The notes under the pieces are model-generated. The model worked only from the letters and a program-made list of their open reading frames with translations, was not told the origin of the DNA and did no database searches. A stretch of 64,000 bases of DNA from Thamnaconus septentrionalis (taxonomy: Eukaryota; Chordata; Actinopteri; Tetraodontiformes; Monacanthidae): NCBI GenBank assembly GCA_009823395.1, contig CM020510.1:7218773-7282772 (forward strand). Direction: 5' to 3'. Shown here piece after piece: positions 23,911 to 36,772 of the stretch. A program made the translations under genes and the position numbers. Positions within the stretch are counted from its first letter, which is position 1; every line of letters starts with the position of its first letter.

Positions 23911-26900
23911 TTTTCCAAAGAGACAAAACAAGAGGAAAACGAACCGGGTATTTTCGTGCTCACTCTGATAAAAGGATAAGTCCAGATGTTCAGCCTGATA
24001 TTTGATAAACAAAAATGTCTATTTCAAGTCTATTGAGAATAAAGTTGGCATTCCATGAAGTAAGAAAATGTCACATTTTTAGATATTAAATTGTTTCAAA
24101 CTTCCATTTTTGTCTCCGCCATACTGCTCTCTTCGGCAGACGCAATCATTTACAACAATACAGCAATGAAGCAAATTCATAAATTAGCTTAACGCTAGAT
24201 GCTACATTAGTCCCTCACGCCCGACCCCTGGTTGCATTTTGCCTTTTCACATTGTGGACCCAGAACACTTTGAGTAAACATGGGTGTCAGATGCTGCAGG
24301 CCTTGATTATTCATGGCCTCGTCCTTGACTGGCCTCCGCTGGCCGACGCCACCAGGAATATCTGCTGACGTCTCCTCGGGTTGGACGCTGATCGGTCCGA
24401 GTCCAAATAAGGCTGCGTTTGTTAATCTCCATCTGTGTGTTGCCCTCTTGGAAACAAGAGGAGTTAACCGTTGTGTAAATGTTGTCGACAAGAAACGACA
24501 ACCTCCACATTTGGCCCTTTGACAAACTGACTTTGGATGTCTTTCCCTCTTGTGCAGTGAGTGATTGACGAGTGACCCAGTAATCTGGAACCAAACCAGA
24601 CCAAAACTTCTCCTAAAAACCCAACGCTATCAGTTTCAATGGAAACAGTTTTTCTTTCTAAATTAAATAAACTGTGTGGCCTCAGGTCTTGTGGCCTCGG
24701 TGACCTAGTCCTCTGTTTGCAGCCCAGCTCACAGCTTCTCTTCCACTCTGGAATCCCTCATAATTCATCCCCTGGGCGCTCTGTACCCGCTGCAACCCGG
24801 ACCGCTCTCTGTGTGATCTGCGGCTGTTTACCCATGGCTACACTTTTAATGTGCGCTAAGTGATGTTTGCAGTGTACTTAAGGCCTTTGTGTGTGTGTGT
24901 GAGAGAGAGCTAACTAGCTTCAAAGAGATGCTGGGTCACTGTGTTTGCAAGGGCAGGGTGCCAAAATAACACGGCAGTGTGTACTGGAAGTCACACGTGA
25001 AATTTTTGAAACTTTCCCATTTTTTCATTAACTGATTAAATCTTTACCTGCAGGCCCGTGGAAGGGCAGCAAAGTGTCCACTCCTCTTTTTCACTTTTCC
25101 ATGTTAGTGTGTGAAAGGTCAGGAAGCTCTATAGGAACTAAGGCCATAAACCTGAATTCAGAGAACACGATGGAGAGAAAATGAACAAATATAATATGTG
25201 TTGGAACACACGTGCACATATTTCTATGTTTTTGATGTTACCATCTCAGAAATGTATAAATAAAGCAGATTGTTTTTTTTTTTTTTTTAGATCAGAATGT
25301 GTTTTCTGCCTCTCCAGTGGACGTTAAGTCAGTATTTAAGTGATGGTGAAGGGTTAAAGGTTTTATTCCAATAAAGTCATGGAGAATGTCATCAGCCTCA
25401 TCTATTATTCCGCTGCGCAAACATTCTCACACTCTCTGAAGTTCATGCTTTTGGGAGAAACTGTTTTGATTTTGTTTTTATCATTATTGTTATTTCAGGG
25501 AGAATTCGTCATCATTGACCCCAAAAACTTCTGAGAAAGGTTCTGTTTTTTCAAACTTTCACATTAACTGTCAACCAAGTCACGACTTGGAAAAAAAAAG
25601 AAAAAAAGAAAAACCTGTCTGCCCTTTCTCTGGCCGCAGCGTGCAGGGCCTCTTAAGTTTCTGTTATTATTTTCTTGATGGCATCATTGTGGACACAGAA
25701 TAGGCAACCGGGGCTTATTGTGGTCTAAAACCTATTTTCTGTGCACGTTGGCCCCCCTGGTGTTTGAACTTCCTTCCTGCCATTCACCGTTGACATCAGC
25801 GTTTCTATTTGGAGAAAAACCACGTCAAGCTGTCATTATTCTGTAGCTGCCTGTAAACAGGGTACAAACACAGGGTTTTAGGGGGGTTGGTCCATTATTG
25901 TATAGAAATTGTATTAAATAAATCTCTTATCAAACAAACAAACCTCTCAAACAATAACTGAGTGGCAGCTCTGAAACATTTTAACAGGCCGACATTGGAT
26001 GATGTCGGAGGCCACGTGAGGCTGCACAGGCTCTCATCGTGCCCCTCATTCTCGTCAACCGCCTGCCAGCGCGCTGTTATCTGGGGCACAGTGTTTGCAC
26101 ATGCAGCCCACAACAATCACAGCATAAATGGCTGTAAATCAGCCAAGCAGTTGCCTCAGCTCGGAAACCCTGCGAGCAAAGCTTAGGGAGAAAGGGCTAG
26201 CAGGAGAAATCTTTTTATTTATTTATTTTTTTTCAAAATTACATTTATTCACGATCAAAAAGAGCTAAACAATTGCAGAAACGCAAGTTTTATAAGTAAA
26301 CTCACTTTATGCTTTATGCTTCGCTAACACTGATCAGTGGTGAAGAGGACTTGCTGAAGTTCCAACTGAGCAAGTCGGCTACATTACGACACGCTGCACG
26401 CAAATACTGTATATCTCTTCTCGGACTGATCCGAGCCGTCCCGATTCGTCCGCCTCACGTCCAAGTGTAATGAAGGAGGACTGCAGCGACTCCGCTTCAA
26501 ACCTGCCCAACAGTGACTAAAATTACAAAGTGAGACATTTAGAAAGCCACCAAGACGTTTGCGGTATATACTTAGATTGTTTTAACCTTTAACCAAGTTG
26601 CTGATGGCCCTCGTGGCCTTTTTGCAACTGCAGCTGAGGCGACAGACTGTGTTTACTGTACATTCCATGTCGGTTGGGATGGCAAAAACAAACACACTCC
26701 GTTCATATGCATACACACAACGTGCAGTGACCAGTGGACACGGGTCCATTCAAAAGGAGCTTCTATTTACCGCATCAATAGTTGGCGTGGATCCAACACA
26801 AACATGAGGGACCGGCTTTCATCTTGCCAACTGGTCCGGGTCCATGGTGACAAAACATATGGGAAAGCACCACACACACTTTGTGTCAGCGCTAGACACT

Positions 26901-28240
26901 ACCTCACAAACTGACTTTCAGAAGGTTCCAAAGGTGACGTCACAGCGCCCCCTAGGTGTGCCATTCCATGTTTCTCGTTTACCAGCTAGCTTGGCTCCGC
27001 TAATGGCCACTTCCTGCTGCCAACACTGTCAGTAAACAGCAAATAAGAGCGCATGGACGCCAGAATTCACGAGCATAATGAAGCCAGCTAGAACAGTAGC
27101 TTAATTTTACAGCTAATCTAAATCATTCAAAATGGGCAAAATGCTGAGAGGAGTTTGTTTTGTGCACACGCAGCGCAGAAGCTAAAACCTTCTATTGCGC
27201 ACGGTCACTTTAAATTCTCGTAAATCCCAGGTTGCTCATGTTGGTCTGGGATTTTTGACCAATTGTTGGCCTCTTTTTGAACTGAATAGCAGAACTATTG
27301 TTTGACGAATCAATTAAATTAGTTGATTAAAAAAAGATTTCAGGCTAAAATGCCTCCTGTGTAGTACGTAGAGCACACCTCGTACGTACATAGCATGTCA
27401 TCAGCATCACCTGGAAACAAATCTCAGATTTTCCAGAGTTTAGATCTCACTCATTTTTTAGGTTATGCACTGAACAACTTCTGCGAGATCTGAACATTCA
27501 CACTGACTTGCACGCGCCAGCAGCTTTATGATGGAGCCCGAGTGCTTTCGATCTCAGAGGAAGTGGAAATGGGGCAGGCCCGCCACCGCAAAGGATGTGG
27601 TCAAGCCTGGAGACGTGCGATACGCTGGCGTTTAAACAGTTGCGGCTGCAAAAAGAGCCGGGTGTGACGTTCGAAAGCCTCCCCATGGCGGCCTGACACC
27701 ATTCCCCTGCCGAGGACGCCGTTCATGCCTCCAACGTTAATATTAAAAGTGTGGCTTGATCGGAGAGTGAAAGTCTCAGCGGGGTGATAATTGCCTCAGT
27801 TTGTCCTGCATTCCTCTCAGATTGCAGCCCGTAAAGCGAACGCAGCTGCTGGACGGTGCCTGGAAGTGCGTCACAGTCAGAGTTCGGGAGGAGCCACATA
27901 AATAGACGGTGATGTTTGAAGAAGCATAAAAGCCAACCTAAACATCCATCTTGCTAATGGCTCCAGGAACAGATGTTGACCTTGAGGTGATTGGCTGCAT
28001 TCGGCCTCTTTCTCCACTCAATGAGTTTTTTTTTCCTGATCTTTTGTTTACGAGTGTGTTCTCCAATGAAACAGCCTGGCATTGTTGGATATCCCTTAAT
28101 AAAATCTGTATGTTGGCCAGACAGGAAATCCTTTGTGACCTCATTTTGTTTTTTTGTTGTTGTTTTTTTTCCATCACACCGACGTTGAAGTTATTTTAAA
28201 TGAATAAAATATTGATGTTCAGGTAACAATAAATCTATAG

Positions 28241-28273
28241 GATTAGAGTCAAAAGCAGAATTTGACTCTAATC
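28241..28273. repeat. Perfect 13-bp inverted repeat, 7-base loop
   Basis: GATTAGAGTCAAA and TTTGACTCTAATC pair perfectly around AGCAGAA. Confidence 0.8.
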
Positions 28274-29035
28274 TTGTTTGACCTCAAGATTGTCTTTGCA
28301 GAATTTCTACCTGCCTTTTTCATGGCAGAAGTTTTAGAAGTAACACTGAGACATAATAAAAAAAAAATAAAAAATGCACAGCTGTTTTTTTTTTTTTTTT
28401 TTTGGGGGGGGGGTCCTGTTGCTATTTGTTTGCAAATGGTAAAAGTGACCTTTTCCTTTTTCCCACTCCCATCGATGCAAATGTATTTTTATATCCCTCA
28501 TCTTTCTTAATTTGTTGTGACCTTTCAGGACGGTCTGGATGCACAGTGTCTGGTTTCCTTCAGGAGTTTTACAGTAGAAGTCTGCTGCAGGGTTAATGTC
28601 CGCAGGGGGCTTTTTCCATTAGAAAGTCAATCTTTCTCCCACTGCAAATTGTGACGATGCAATCATCCTCCACCCAAGTTCGATTGGAAAGGTTACTGAT
28701 TCATTGACTTTCTAAAGATGATGCAGTCACAAGGTATTTTGTTAAAGTTACACAACCGATCACGTTTTCTGTCATACTTATTCTCCAAAATGCAAAGTTG
28801 TACAAAAAACATGACTTTGTTGTGTAATATAACACAGACCAGCTGAGCAGGTTACACCCACCTCACATCCACCTCGGGCGGCTGAGTCCATCCATGTCAC
28901 GTGCTCCATGATTATTTTTTTTTTAGCACACGTGTGCACAATGCTGCCACACACGGACCTGATGAGGTGCATGGACTGTGCGTGCGTGTGTGTGGAGCGT
29001 ATGGAGAGTGACAGATTTGTGTCTCGCCTCGCCCC

Positions 29036-29069
29036 GCACGCGCGCGCGCGCGCACACACACACACACAC
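29036..29069. repeat. (CG)n(CA)n alternating purine-pyrimidine tract
   Basis: A run of GC dinucleotides passes directly into CA dinucleotides, about 500 bp upstream of the abhd15 start codon. Such tracts can adopt Z-DNA and are often length-polymorphic. Confidence 0.85.
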
Positions 29070-29149
29070 CGAGGCTCAGTGCTTGCAGAGAGGTGGACTC
29101 CATTTGAAAGAACGCGCTCCGGAGCCTCCTGGAAGTAATTAAAGGGCAA

Positions 29150-29574
29150 CGCGCCGCTAATCGCCGGGTGCACCGCCGGTCTCGCTGACTGGCTGATCGG
29201 CCATGAAAACGTTCACGCGCGCTGAACACGGATATTTGCTCCCGCGCTCTCGGCAGCTGTCAGGCAGTTCCGCAGTTCCTGTTGCGTTGGAGCTGAACGT
29301 GCGCAACACCGGCGGCTCCCCACCCCACTTCGTACGCACGCGGACCAATAAATGCGGACTTGGAGGCGAGTGGAAACAATAGAAGCGCTGCGTAAACTGA
29401 GACGGCAGCACACGAGGGAGGCTGCGGCGCGCCGCTTTGGCACCAGAGTGAATCACCGCACTCAGGAGGAAGGATGGATCGACGAGCTAGAAGAATAAAT
29501 ACATAATTTTTTAATGTTAAACCAGTGTTTTCGGGTGGATCCGAGGCGTTGAATGCGTCCTTGCCACCGCTCCA
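29150..29574 (+). promoter_or_regulatory. abhd15: abhd15 promoter and 5' UTR (CpG-rich)
   Basis: This block directly upstream of the abhd15 start is rich in CpG and GC compared with the flanking AT-rich DNA. It contains a forward CCAAT box at 29345-29349. The transcription start probably lies between this box and about 29550. An upstream ATG at 29553 in another frame could lie in the leader if transcription starts before it. Confidence 0.5.
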
Positions 29575-30081
29575 ATGCTGCTCTGGCTGGTGGCGCTGTG
29601 CTTTGTGATCCTGGTGGTCCTAATGTGGCCCGGCTCCAAATATTATGGCACCGACAGCCAACCGGACGCTATGCTGCCAGGACTAGGGATTCCACAACAG
29701 GTATCCAAGGAGGAGACCGGCAGCAGCCTCGTCCAGGGCGGCGGAGAGGCAGCGCGCACGGTGGAGCTGGTGTGCAAGCCGTCGGCGTTGGCCAACTACC
29801 TGCTGAAGCACTGCAGGACCTTCAGCACTTACGCGCCGTGCGTCGGATGGACGTGGCGGGCCAGCGCCCTCCTGCAGAGCGTGTACGAGGCGTGCTGGCC
29901 CTGCCCGAGCCCGGTGCAGTTCGTCCGGGACAACCTGCAGCTGAGCGACGACGGGCTGGTGGCCCTAGACTGGGCAGTGCCTCCACACCAGAAGCGACGC
30001 AGGACCTCCAGCCACTCCACCGTCCCCGTGCTGCTCATCATCCCCAACTCGTTTGGGAAGATCACCAGGAACGTGTTGAAG
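29575..30081 (+). CDS. abhd15: Alpha/beta-hydrolase domain protein 15, exon 1
   Basis: Encodes residues 1-169. Residues 1-18 form a hydrophobic signal-anchor or signal-peptide-like segment (MLLWLVALCFVILVVLMW). Then come VELVCKPSALANYLLKHC, DNLQLSDDGLVALDW (about 123-137) and PVLLIIPNSFGKITRNVL, which match recalled human ABHD15 segments such as LVCKPSALA, LQLADDGLVALDW and VIPNAWGRLTRNVL. The exon ends in phase 0 after AAG at donor GTAATG. ABHD15 is an adipose-enriched, insulin-responsive, membrane-associated hydrolase-fold protein reported to bind and stabilise PDE3B and so restrain lipolysis in mammals. The start codon has a weak context (C at -3 and at +4), but no in-frame upstream ATG exists and the N-terminus aligns with the human start. 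Reading through the donor would add 29 residues and stop at 30171. Confidence 0.93.
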
Positions 30082-30257
30082 GTAATGTATGGCAGCCTTT
30101 CCAAATGCAGCAAACAGCAGCTGGTGTCAAAGACAGAATTTGAGAGATTCATCACACTTGATGCTCAATGAACCCATTCTGCAGAAGCTGTGAACCTCAC
30201 ACTGCCTTTTCTAAATCAGCGTCACTGTGAAGTGAGATGTTTTGAGTTAGTTGTACA

Positions 30258-30640
30258 TTCAAAGGTCCCTTGTTCTTATTATGCTCTATTTTTGACAGGT
30301 TTGGCTCAGTCCTAATAATGAGAAACGTAAACGCTCATCTTCCTCTGCTTGTTCCACTTTTTGAAACAAGATTTTTGCTAAGATTTGCAATTTTTGACAT
30401 TTGTGATGTCATAAAGAGGCACTGATTCCGTTCTCAAATTACTGACAAAACTCCCAGCTATGTGTTGGTTCTGTCCTATGACGCCACTTTGTAGAGTCTT
30501 CACTCTTACCTCCCTCTAAACATGCAGAAGGTCCAACAGAACCATCAACAACAGTGTCACTTTGTTTTCTTGTGAGCACTAAATGATGAAAGGCTGCTCA
30601 ACTGACCCAAAAATGTTTCATTTATGTACACCACAAATTT
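30258..30640 (+). mobile_element. Decayed TTAAAGG-type MITE copy
   Basis: Starts with CAAAGGTCCC..TGTTCTTATTATGC. It carries the family's TTGTGATGTCATAAAGAGGCAC and ATGCAGAAGGTCCAACAGAA landmarks within abhd15 intron 1. The right terminus is not recognised. Confidence 0.5.
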
Positions 30641-31142
30641 GACAATGTTACACTGCACAGAAAACTCCCATTTTCGCGAGTTTATCTCTAATAGCAGCTG
30701 TCATAGCATTAACTGCATTATACTGTTTTGTAACTGTAAGTTTAGGTATAAGTGACAAGTCACAGAGCTGAATATATAATACAATATTTGATATATACAA
30801 TAACAGACTTCAATTGAAATTCAACTCAAATGCCGAGAGTAGAAGCCAGAAACATTCAGGGCACATTTTCTGCGTGCACAGATGAGTTTTGAAAATGAGG
30901 CAAAATATGATTGAAAGATCTAATTATTTTTGAGATGAAAGATGCTGGCGCAAATCAAAATAGAAAAAAAAGAAGAAGAAAAAAAGCTTAGAAACTGAGC
31001 AAATGCAATCATGAGTGAGCTCGATGCGCAGATCAGTGCGAGGAGAAATAAAAGGTCTGGGCTTGATCCTTCAAGCTACCGTCCGTTCGATACGAGGCCC
31101 GCGGTAATTGAGTGAAGGATTACAAAGCATCGCTTGACTCGA

Positions 31143-31176
31143 GGGGGTGGTGGTGGTGTTGGGGGGGGGGGGGGGG
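31143..31176 (+). repeat. GGT units and long G-run
   Basis: GGT units lead into an uninterrupted run of at least 16 G. It can form a G-quadruplex and is prone to sequencing error. Confidence 0.9.
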
Positions 31177-31814
31177 CAGCCACAAATGAGTGCACAGCGG
31201 CTCTCACACAACTCGGGGCACCTGCCATCACTGCGGTTTATTTTCCCTCGTACACGTAGGCCTTACCATTTGTGTGCAAAGTCTCAGAGCCTTTCAGTTA
31301 GAAACAGCAGCTCTGCAGGGAACCTGAAGAAGCCAGATCAGCGTGTGACATCAGCCTGTGGTGAGCGACGGCAGCGGAGAGGAGGGACGACCCGATGGCA
31401 AGACCGAAAAAAATAGAGGAAAAGAGTCGCAAAATATTGTGGGGGGTGGGAAAAACTGAAGGAGATGAATTAGTCATGTGATGCTGTCGCACGTTTTGGC
31501 CCGTGAAAGCTGGAAGCTGCACAAGGGACGTGCACCAATTAGGATCACACCCCGATCGCTCCCTCCCTACCTCCATCCCTTCCTCCAACCCTCCCTCCGG
31601 TGTGTGTGTGCCCGTGTCGGAAAGTAAGTGGGAGTGAGAGATAAAGATGAAAAATGATGACTTTCGCATAGATATAGATATGTATATGTGTCTATATGTA
31701 TGTAAAGTCATGGAAACAAATATGACCATCATCACACTTGTTCTCAAAGTTAATTTCCATGGAATCTAGAATTTGTCCAATTTCATAAGGGATGCCAATA
31801 ATTTTGGGCTCAAC

Positions 31815-32200
31815 TACGGTGGCCGGGAAGTGCAAAACACACGCAAAAGAGAAAACAACCGCAAGTCAGAAAACACAACACATTAACCAAAACGGAAGTG
31901 ATACCTTTGCCCCGGAAACTAAACATGATCTCCCGTCTATGCTGCTGGTGTAGGTAACGAAAATACAAAGTAAAGAAGAAGGCGACAAAGATGAATGCTG
32001 AAAGTGAACAAATAATTTCACTAATCCGGCAATATTTTGAAGCAGGACACAAATACGACGTGATAGTCGACATGTTGTGGTTGTTTTCTCCTTTGCGGGT
32101 GTTTTGCACCTCCCGGTTGTGTTTTTGGTTAATGTGTTGTGTTTTCTGATTTGCGGTTGTTTTCTCTTTTGCGTGTGTTTTGCACTTCCTGGCCACCGTA
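31815..32200. mobile_element. Small DNA transposon (MITE) with 78-bp terminal inverted repeats
   Basis: Terminal inverted repeats span 31815-31892 and 32123-32200 and differ at only two positions; both start TACGGTGGCC. The flanks carry a 6-bp direct repeat CTCAAC (31809-31814 and 32201-32206). A second partial copy of the right repeat lies just inside it (about 32075-32117). Between the repeats, an ATG at 31991 opens a short peptide (MNAESEQIISLIRQYFEAGH) that looks like the N-terminal helix of fish integrase-like transposases. That, with 6-bp duplications, suggests a non-autonomous IS3EU-like element; the superfamily call is tentative. Confidence 0.88.
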
Positions 32201-35200
32201 CTCAACTGTGTATATGTTAATATACAATCACATGCAGGTCTAAATCTGTGACATGGATGAGAAACGGAGAGGGCAGTCGACTGTTTGAAGTGCAGGTCTA
32301 CACACAAACTCATGAAATGATGGACATGCCGGCACGCCCTTAAAACAGGCTGCATGTGACTCCATGTCACTGCTGCACTGCATGTGCAGCAAAACAAAAC
32401 GGCTACCTGCACATACGCTGCATGGCGTTGGGTGAACTGCCGCTGCTGTTTATTGATACAGCACTGGAAGCAGTGGTGTTTGGTCTTTGGCACATTGAAC
32501 AGGTTTTCATTACGTGAATGTGATTTGCCACACAGTGTTCTGCTTCACACCTCAAAGTCCGTGAGTCAGCACTGCGTCTGTTGGGTGGAGAAGATTTCTG
32601 GTGATGTTTGCGTCCTTTGCTGACTTATCAGACGCTCAGTCACCTAAATATCCACTTGGTCACCTATCATGGAAGCTAATGAGGTATTTTTTGTTCAGTA
32701 AAATACAGTTAGACTTTTGAAGTCACTTAAAATCTCTCAAACATGTTGAAAGCGATCTGTGATCAGCGTTCAGATTCACATGATGAGAAAAGGCCGTTAA
32801 TGTTTTTTAGAGCACACATTCGATCACTGCGGCCGTCTGGCCTGGTGCAATTTCACTTTCTGATTGGTTTGTTTCATTTTTAATTGTCTTTTTTTTTAAC
32901 TGATCTATTTTTCCTTCATAACTTTGATGAAGTTACCATCAGGAGTGTGGATCTCTGGTCAGAGCTGCTTTCATTTCCTCACAAAGCAGCAAAACGTTTG
33001 GTCTTGATGAGTCATTTACTGCCCAAACTCCCTCTTGCTCTCGGGTGGCGAGGGTAGGCAGACCTTCCAAATTCCACCTAGGATTGGATAATAGCTGCGC
33101 ACCCAGGCATGAGAAAAATGTGGAAGTTTTATTAGCAACAGTTGCGATAAGACCCGAGCACCGAATAAAAACTGCAGTTCAAATCTCCCGACGGCAGAAT
33201 AACAAATGCAGGCAAATTGTTTTAGAACGCCGACGTGTGCTCGAAGCAAACTGAGCGATCACGGCGTCTGTTCCCAAGTTTCCTGTCTGCCCTCTCGTCT
33301 CTTTGTGAATTTTACAGAGTGGTGTCAATACCGGCCGTGTGCAGCCTGTGTTGGTTAAGACGGCGACTTATTATTCCGGCGTCGCCTCAAGATGTTCGGC
33401 TTTACTTCACAGATTTCTGCTCCACGCAGACTTGGAAGCACTCGGCTGTCAGTGACTCCAGACTGGGGCTGTTAGCAGCCGATGGCGCCTGCCTGCACAG
33501 ATCACTAAACCTTCACTTGCGCTGTGATACTCTAGTAATATCTGGTTTTATACTTACAGCTTAGCAACTTTGCAACTTTGCAACTTTCAGTCATTTTTTA
33601 TCAGTTTTATTTTTACAGTAATTTGTCTGCAGTGTGTCTGAACTCCTCAGAAAAGAGAGATGATTATTTTCAGTGTTTTGGTTTTTTTGGATGATGACTC
33701 ATGTGAGGCGGCTCCCCTGGAGTCAGGAATGAAAAACAGAGATCTGAAAATGAAGGTAAACAATGAGACCTCTCTTTTAGAGGCGTGTGTGAATCTATTG
33801 GTGTTTTACGAATCAACCTGCAGAGTAACGTCACACAACATGGGATATTCTTCAAATTACAATCTCAGTTTGAACCCTTTTACCAACTTCAATACATTAT
33901 TATTATTCCTTTCATCAGAGAGTGTCACCGCAGGCTTGCTTGGTGAGGAGCAGATCCTCCTCCCTGCAACACAGGCTTGTCTCAGGAGTCATCAAGCAGC
34001 CCGCTGGCTCAGAAAGATGCCACAACGTCGAAGAATGATGCCTTTCTGACTCTGAAAGGCTCATAATTAAACAATCATTAGACTGGAGTTTGCTTACAAC
34101 GTGACATGAGGAATACTTCAGTCTCCTGAAACCCAAAGGCTCATTTCTGCCTTCTGCACGTGCGCATGAGATCTGGCGTTCTGTCCCGGATCTGAAGTCC
34201 CTGTTGAAGGAATCTGTCATCCCCACTGAGAGTTTATTAGCTGTGACAGAAAGCTGTGACATCCGTGTAAGGTCAACTCCTCATACACGAGCCGTGCTTA
34301 AAAGCTAATTGATGGTAGTTTCCAGGACGAGTGCTGACTGTATTTGAGATGAATAATTAATAAGAGTGTTAATGCCTCTAAGGCCATGAGTCAGAGAGAT
34401 TTTGATGTACTTTAATTCAAAACAGTTCACAGGAAAAACATTCTGAGCGGTTTTTTTTATTGATGGGAAGTGAATAATTTCCCCCTAATGATTAAACACT
34501 GCCACAGTTGAATACTGGCTGTGTAACTCAAGCCAGTGCAGTCTTCATTGCCTTTGCAGGCAGTCAACTCGCGAGATACGCTCCTCTTTAATTATTCTCG
34601 CTCGGCCCATACATCACTCCGCAGCGGCACTGACACGCTGTTGAAATTGCAAAAATGTCTAATCATGTCATCCATTATCGGTGTGATTTACTCTCGACTT
34701 GAGATGTCCTGATCCGTTTTAAATTGCTTTCTCCCTCCCCGCCAGTGAGCTCCTCCTCGCGAACAGCAGTTCAGACCAGAGCCCGGTCGGCACGAGTCGG
34801 CATAAGAGGCTAATGAACGAGTGGATTCTATTATATCAACTCTGCTCTGACACTCCCCCTGTTCACACAAGCAGCCGGAGGAGTGGGGAGGGAAATGCTC
34901 CTTCCTGCCGTCTGACTGAACTGATAAATATTTAATGCGGTGATCCTGCACTAGCTCTTTTGGCATATTAGATTTAAGCGGAATGTAACTCAGTTCAGAG
35001 GTGACTGCTGGTCGAAACACGAGAAAGCTGCTGTGCTGCGGTGACGCAGAGCGAGACTGAAAATCCAGAGAGGAAGATGAAAAAAAATTGATCTTCTTGG
35101 TTTCAGCTTTCAGGATACAGTTGAATGTATACACGCAGATACAAAAGTGGCATGAACTAAGATTAGGGAGTCCCAAAATACATGTCAAAGATAACACGAT

Positions 35201-36017
35201 GTGAAGGCGAAGGCATGTGAAAATAGTAAATATTATTTCAAGCGCACCTTGATGTCATTCAGTGAGCGAGTCAGTCAGTCAGTCAGTCATGATTAATTGC
35301 TGCACAATAAATGAAAAGCATCAAATTTACAAGCATAACTAAAAATAAACAACTGTTGGGTATAAAACAGCTGTTGCAGCATTTACATGTCTGTCAAACT
35401 GCTACTAACTGCAATTGCATTTTGGGTCACTTAATACCCTGCCAATGTATTTTAATCTTGCCAATCTTTTCAAGTAATGGTTCTAATAATAATCACAAGG
35501 GACACTCACTTAATGACCCAGTGAGTATTGTTTCTATTGTCCGACTGAAACAGAAAACTTCCTGCCAGACACATGAGATCATTGGTTTGTATCGTTTAGC
35601 ATTCTCTGCTCTCTTACCCGTTTTGGTCTCAACCGTTCCCTGATGAAGCTGCTTATTAACCTACTGAGTCTCAGACTGTGCAGTGTGCAGTAATGGACTC
35701 TTCCATTGCCACTTGTGAAGGGGCTATTATGGAGCTGAATGTAATTTCCATGACCAAAACTGAAAGGCTTAAGATTCATTAGAATTAAATGTTGGTTAAA
35801 TGTGACATCCAGGATTAGTTTTTAGTGAATCATCTCATGAAGGCTGTTAAGTTGTTCAGAAATGATCATTTTAAGGACAGCGTTGAGTGTCAGCAGTTTT
35901 AAAAGAAAAGGAATCAGACCAAGAAGACTCCCTTGAGGCACCCCACAGTCCAAACAACTTCTCAGTCATGAAGTAATTGAAGTCTTTTAACTCATTTTAC
36001 CTTTTCTATCCCTGCAG

Positions 36018-36370
36018 TTATGTGAAATGGCACTGTTCCACGGGTACCTTCCTGCGGTCTTCAACCGTCGCAGCCACAACGGCACGCCGCTCACCACACT
36101 CAAGCTGCAGCAGTTTGGCGACCCAGCCGACTTGCGCGAGGTTGTGCGCTACATCCGGCACCAACAGCCTTCGGGAAGACTGTACGCTGTGAGCGAGGGC
36201 ACCGGTTCGGGCCTTCTCCTGTCTTACCTGGGGGAGTGCGGTTCCTCCAGCTACATGACAGCAGCTGTCTGCCTCTCACCTGTGTTTCGCTGCCAGAGCT
36301 GGTTTGACAACGGGCTGTTTTGGCCTCTGCAGTGGGCCTTGGTGCTCTACCAGAAGTTTGACCTCAGCAG
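36018..36370 (+). CDS. abhd15: Alpha/beta-hydrolase domain protein 15, exon 2 (nucleophile elbow)
   Basis: Encodes residues 170-286 and part of Arg287. The acceptor is a clear CCCTGCAG; the donor is CAG|GTATGT (intron 2 phase 2). It carries FNRRSHNGTPL, QQFGDPADLREVVRYIR and the nucleophile region LYAVSEGTGSGLLLSYLGEC, with the presumed nucleophile Ser228. The usual G-x-S-x-G elbow has Ala in the first Gly position, as I recall for human ABHD15 (AVSEGSG), so this is a family trait and not decay. It is joined in frame to exon 1 (AAG|TTA) across a 5936-bp intron. If the donor is not used, translation adds 17 residues and stops at 36422, giving a protein without the acidic and histidine members of the triad. 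Confidence 0.94.
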
Positions 36371-36772
36371 GTATGTGGAGAAGACCAAGAATTGGGTGCA
36401 TAATAATGTTGAAATAGGCTAGATTTTGTTAGAGGGTTGTCCACAATAACGCAGACACCTGCACAAAGTAAAAAGAAACTTGATTTTTTTCAAACAAACT
36501 GGATCGAGAACTTAGCCTTCAGGGACACCGCAAAGTCCAACTTTTTAATTTCAATATTGTGCTCACCAAATTATTGATCATGGGAAAATATGCCAACATT
36601 CTGAGTGAGGTTATAATATAAAAATATTTTTCTACCAAAAATATTGAAACCTGAAAAAGACACCATTATACACTTGTGTTGGTTCTCCATCTTCAACGGT
36701 CCCTTTATGTCCACATAACAGTAAACCCAGTGTAACAAGATTGGCTTAGAGTGGTCGATCTGTAACCATCAC

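Larger units (their letters stand above)
19127..29035. other. Intergenic, pde3a to abhd15, part 3
   Basis: No coding exon found. Contains poly-A/T tracts (about 21284-21303, 22280-22298, 23191-23216, 28385-28403), one CTCF-like motif, two perfect hairpins and MITE relics. A weak CTCF-like site (15 of 19) lies at 26943-26961. Confidence 0.5.
30082..36017 (+). other. abhd15: abhd15 intron 1
   Basis: A 5936-bp intron, bounded by GT at 30082 and AG at 36016-36017. It holds a decayed TTAAAGG-type MITE (about 30258-30640), a G-run (31143-31176) and an intact small transposon (31815-32200). A TTTGCAAC triplication lies near 33558-33587 and AGTC repeats at 35265-35290. A moderately GC-rich block at about 34560-35060 has TAAT motifs but no coding signal. 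Confidence 0.85.

Noticed and set aside
26943..26961. CTCF-like site in AGCGCCCCCTAGG context
   Set aside because: Only 15 of 19 positions match, with mismatches in the key CCA positions; mentioned but not called as a feature.
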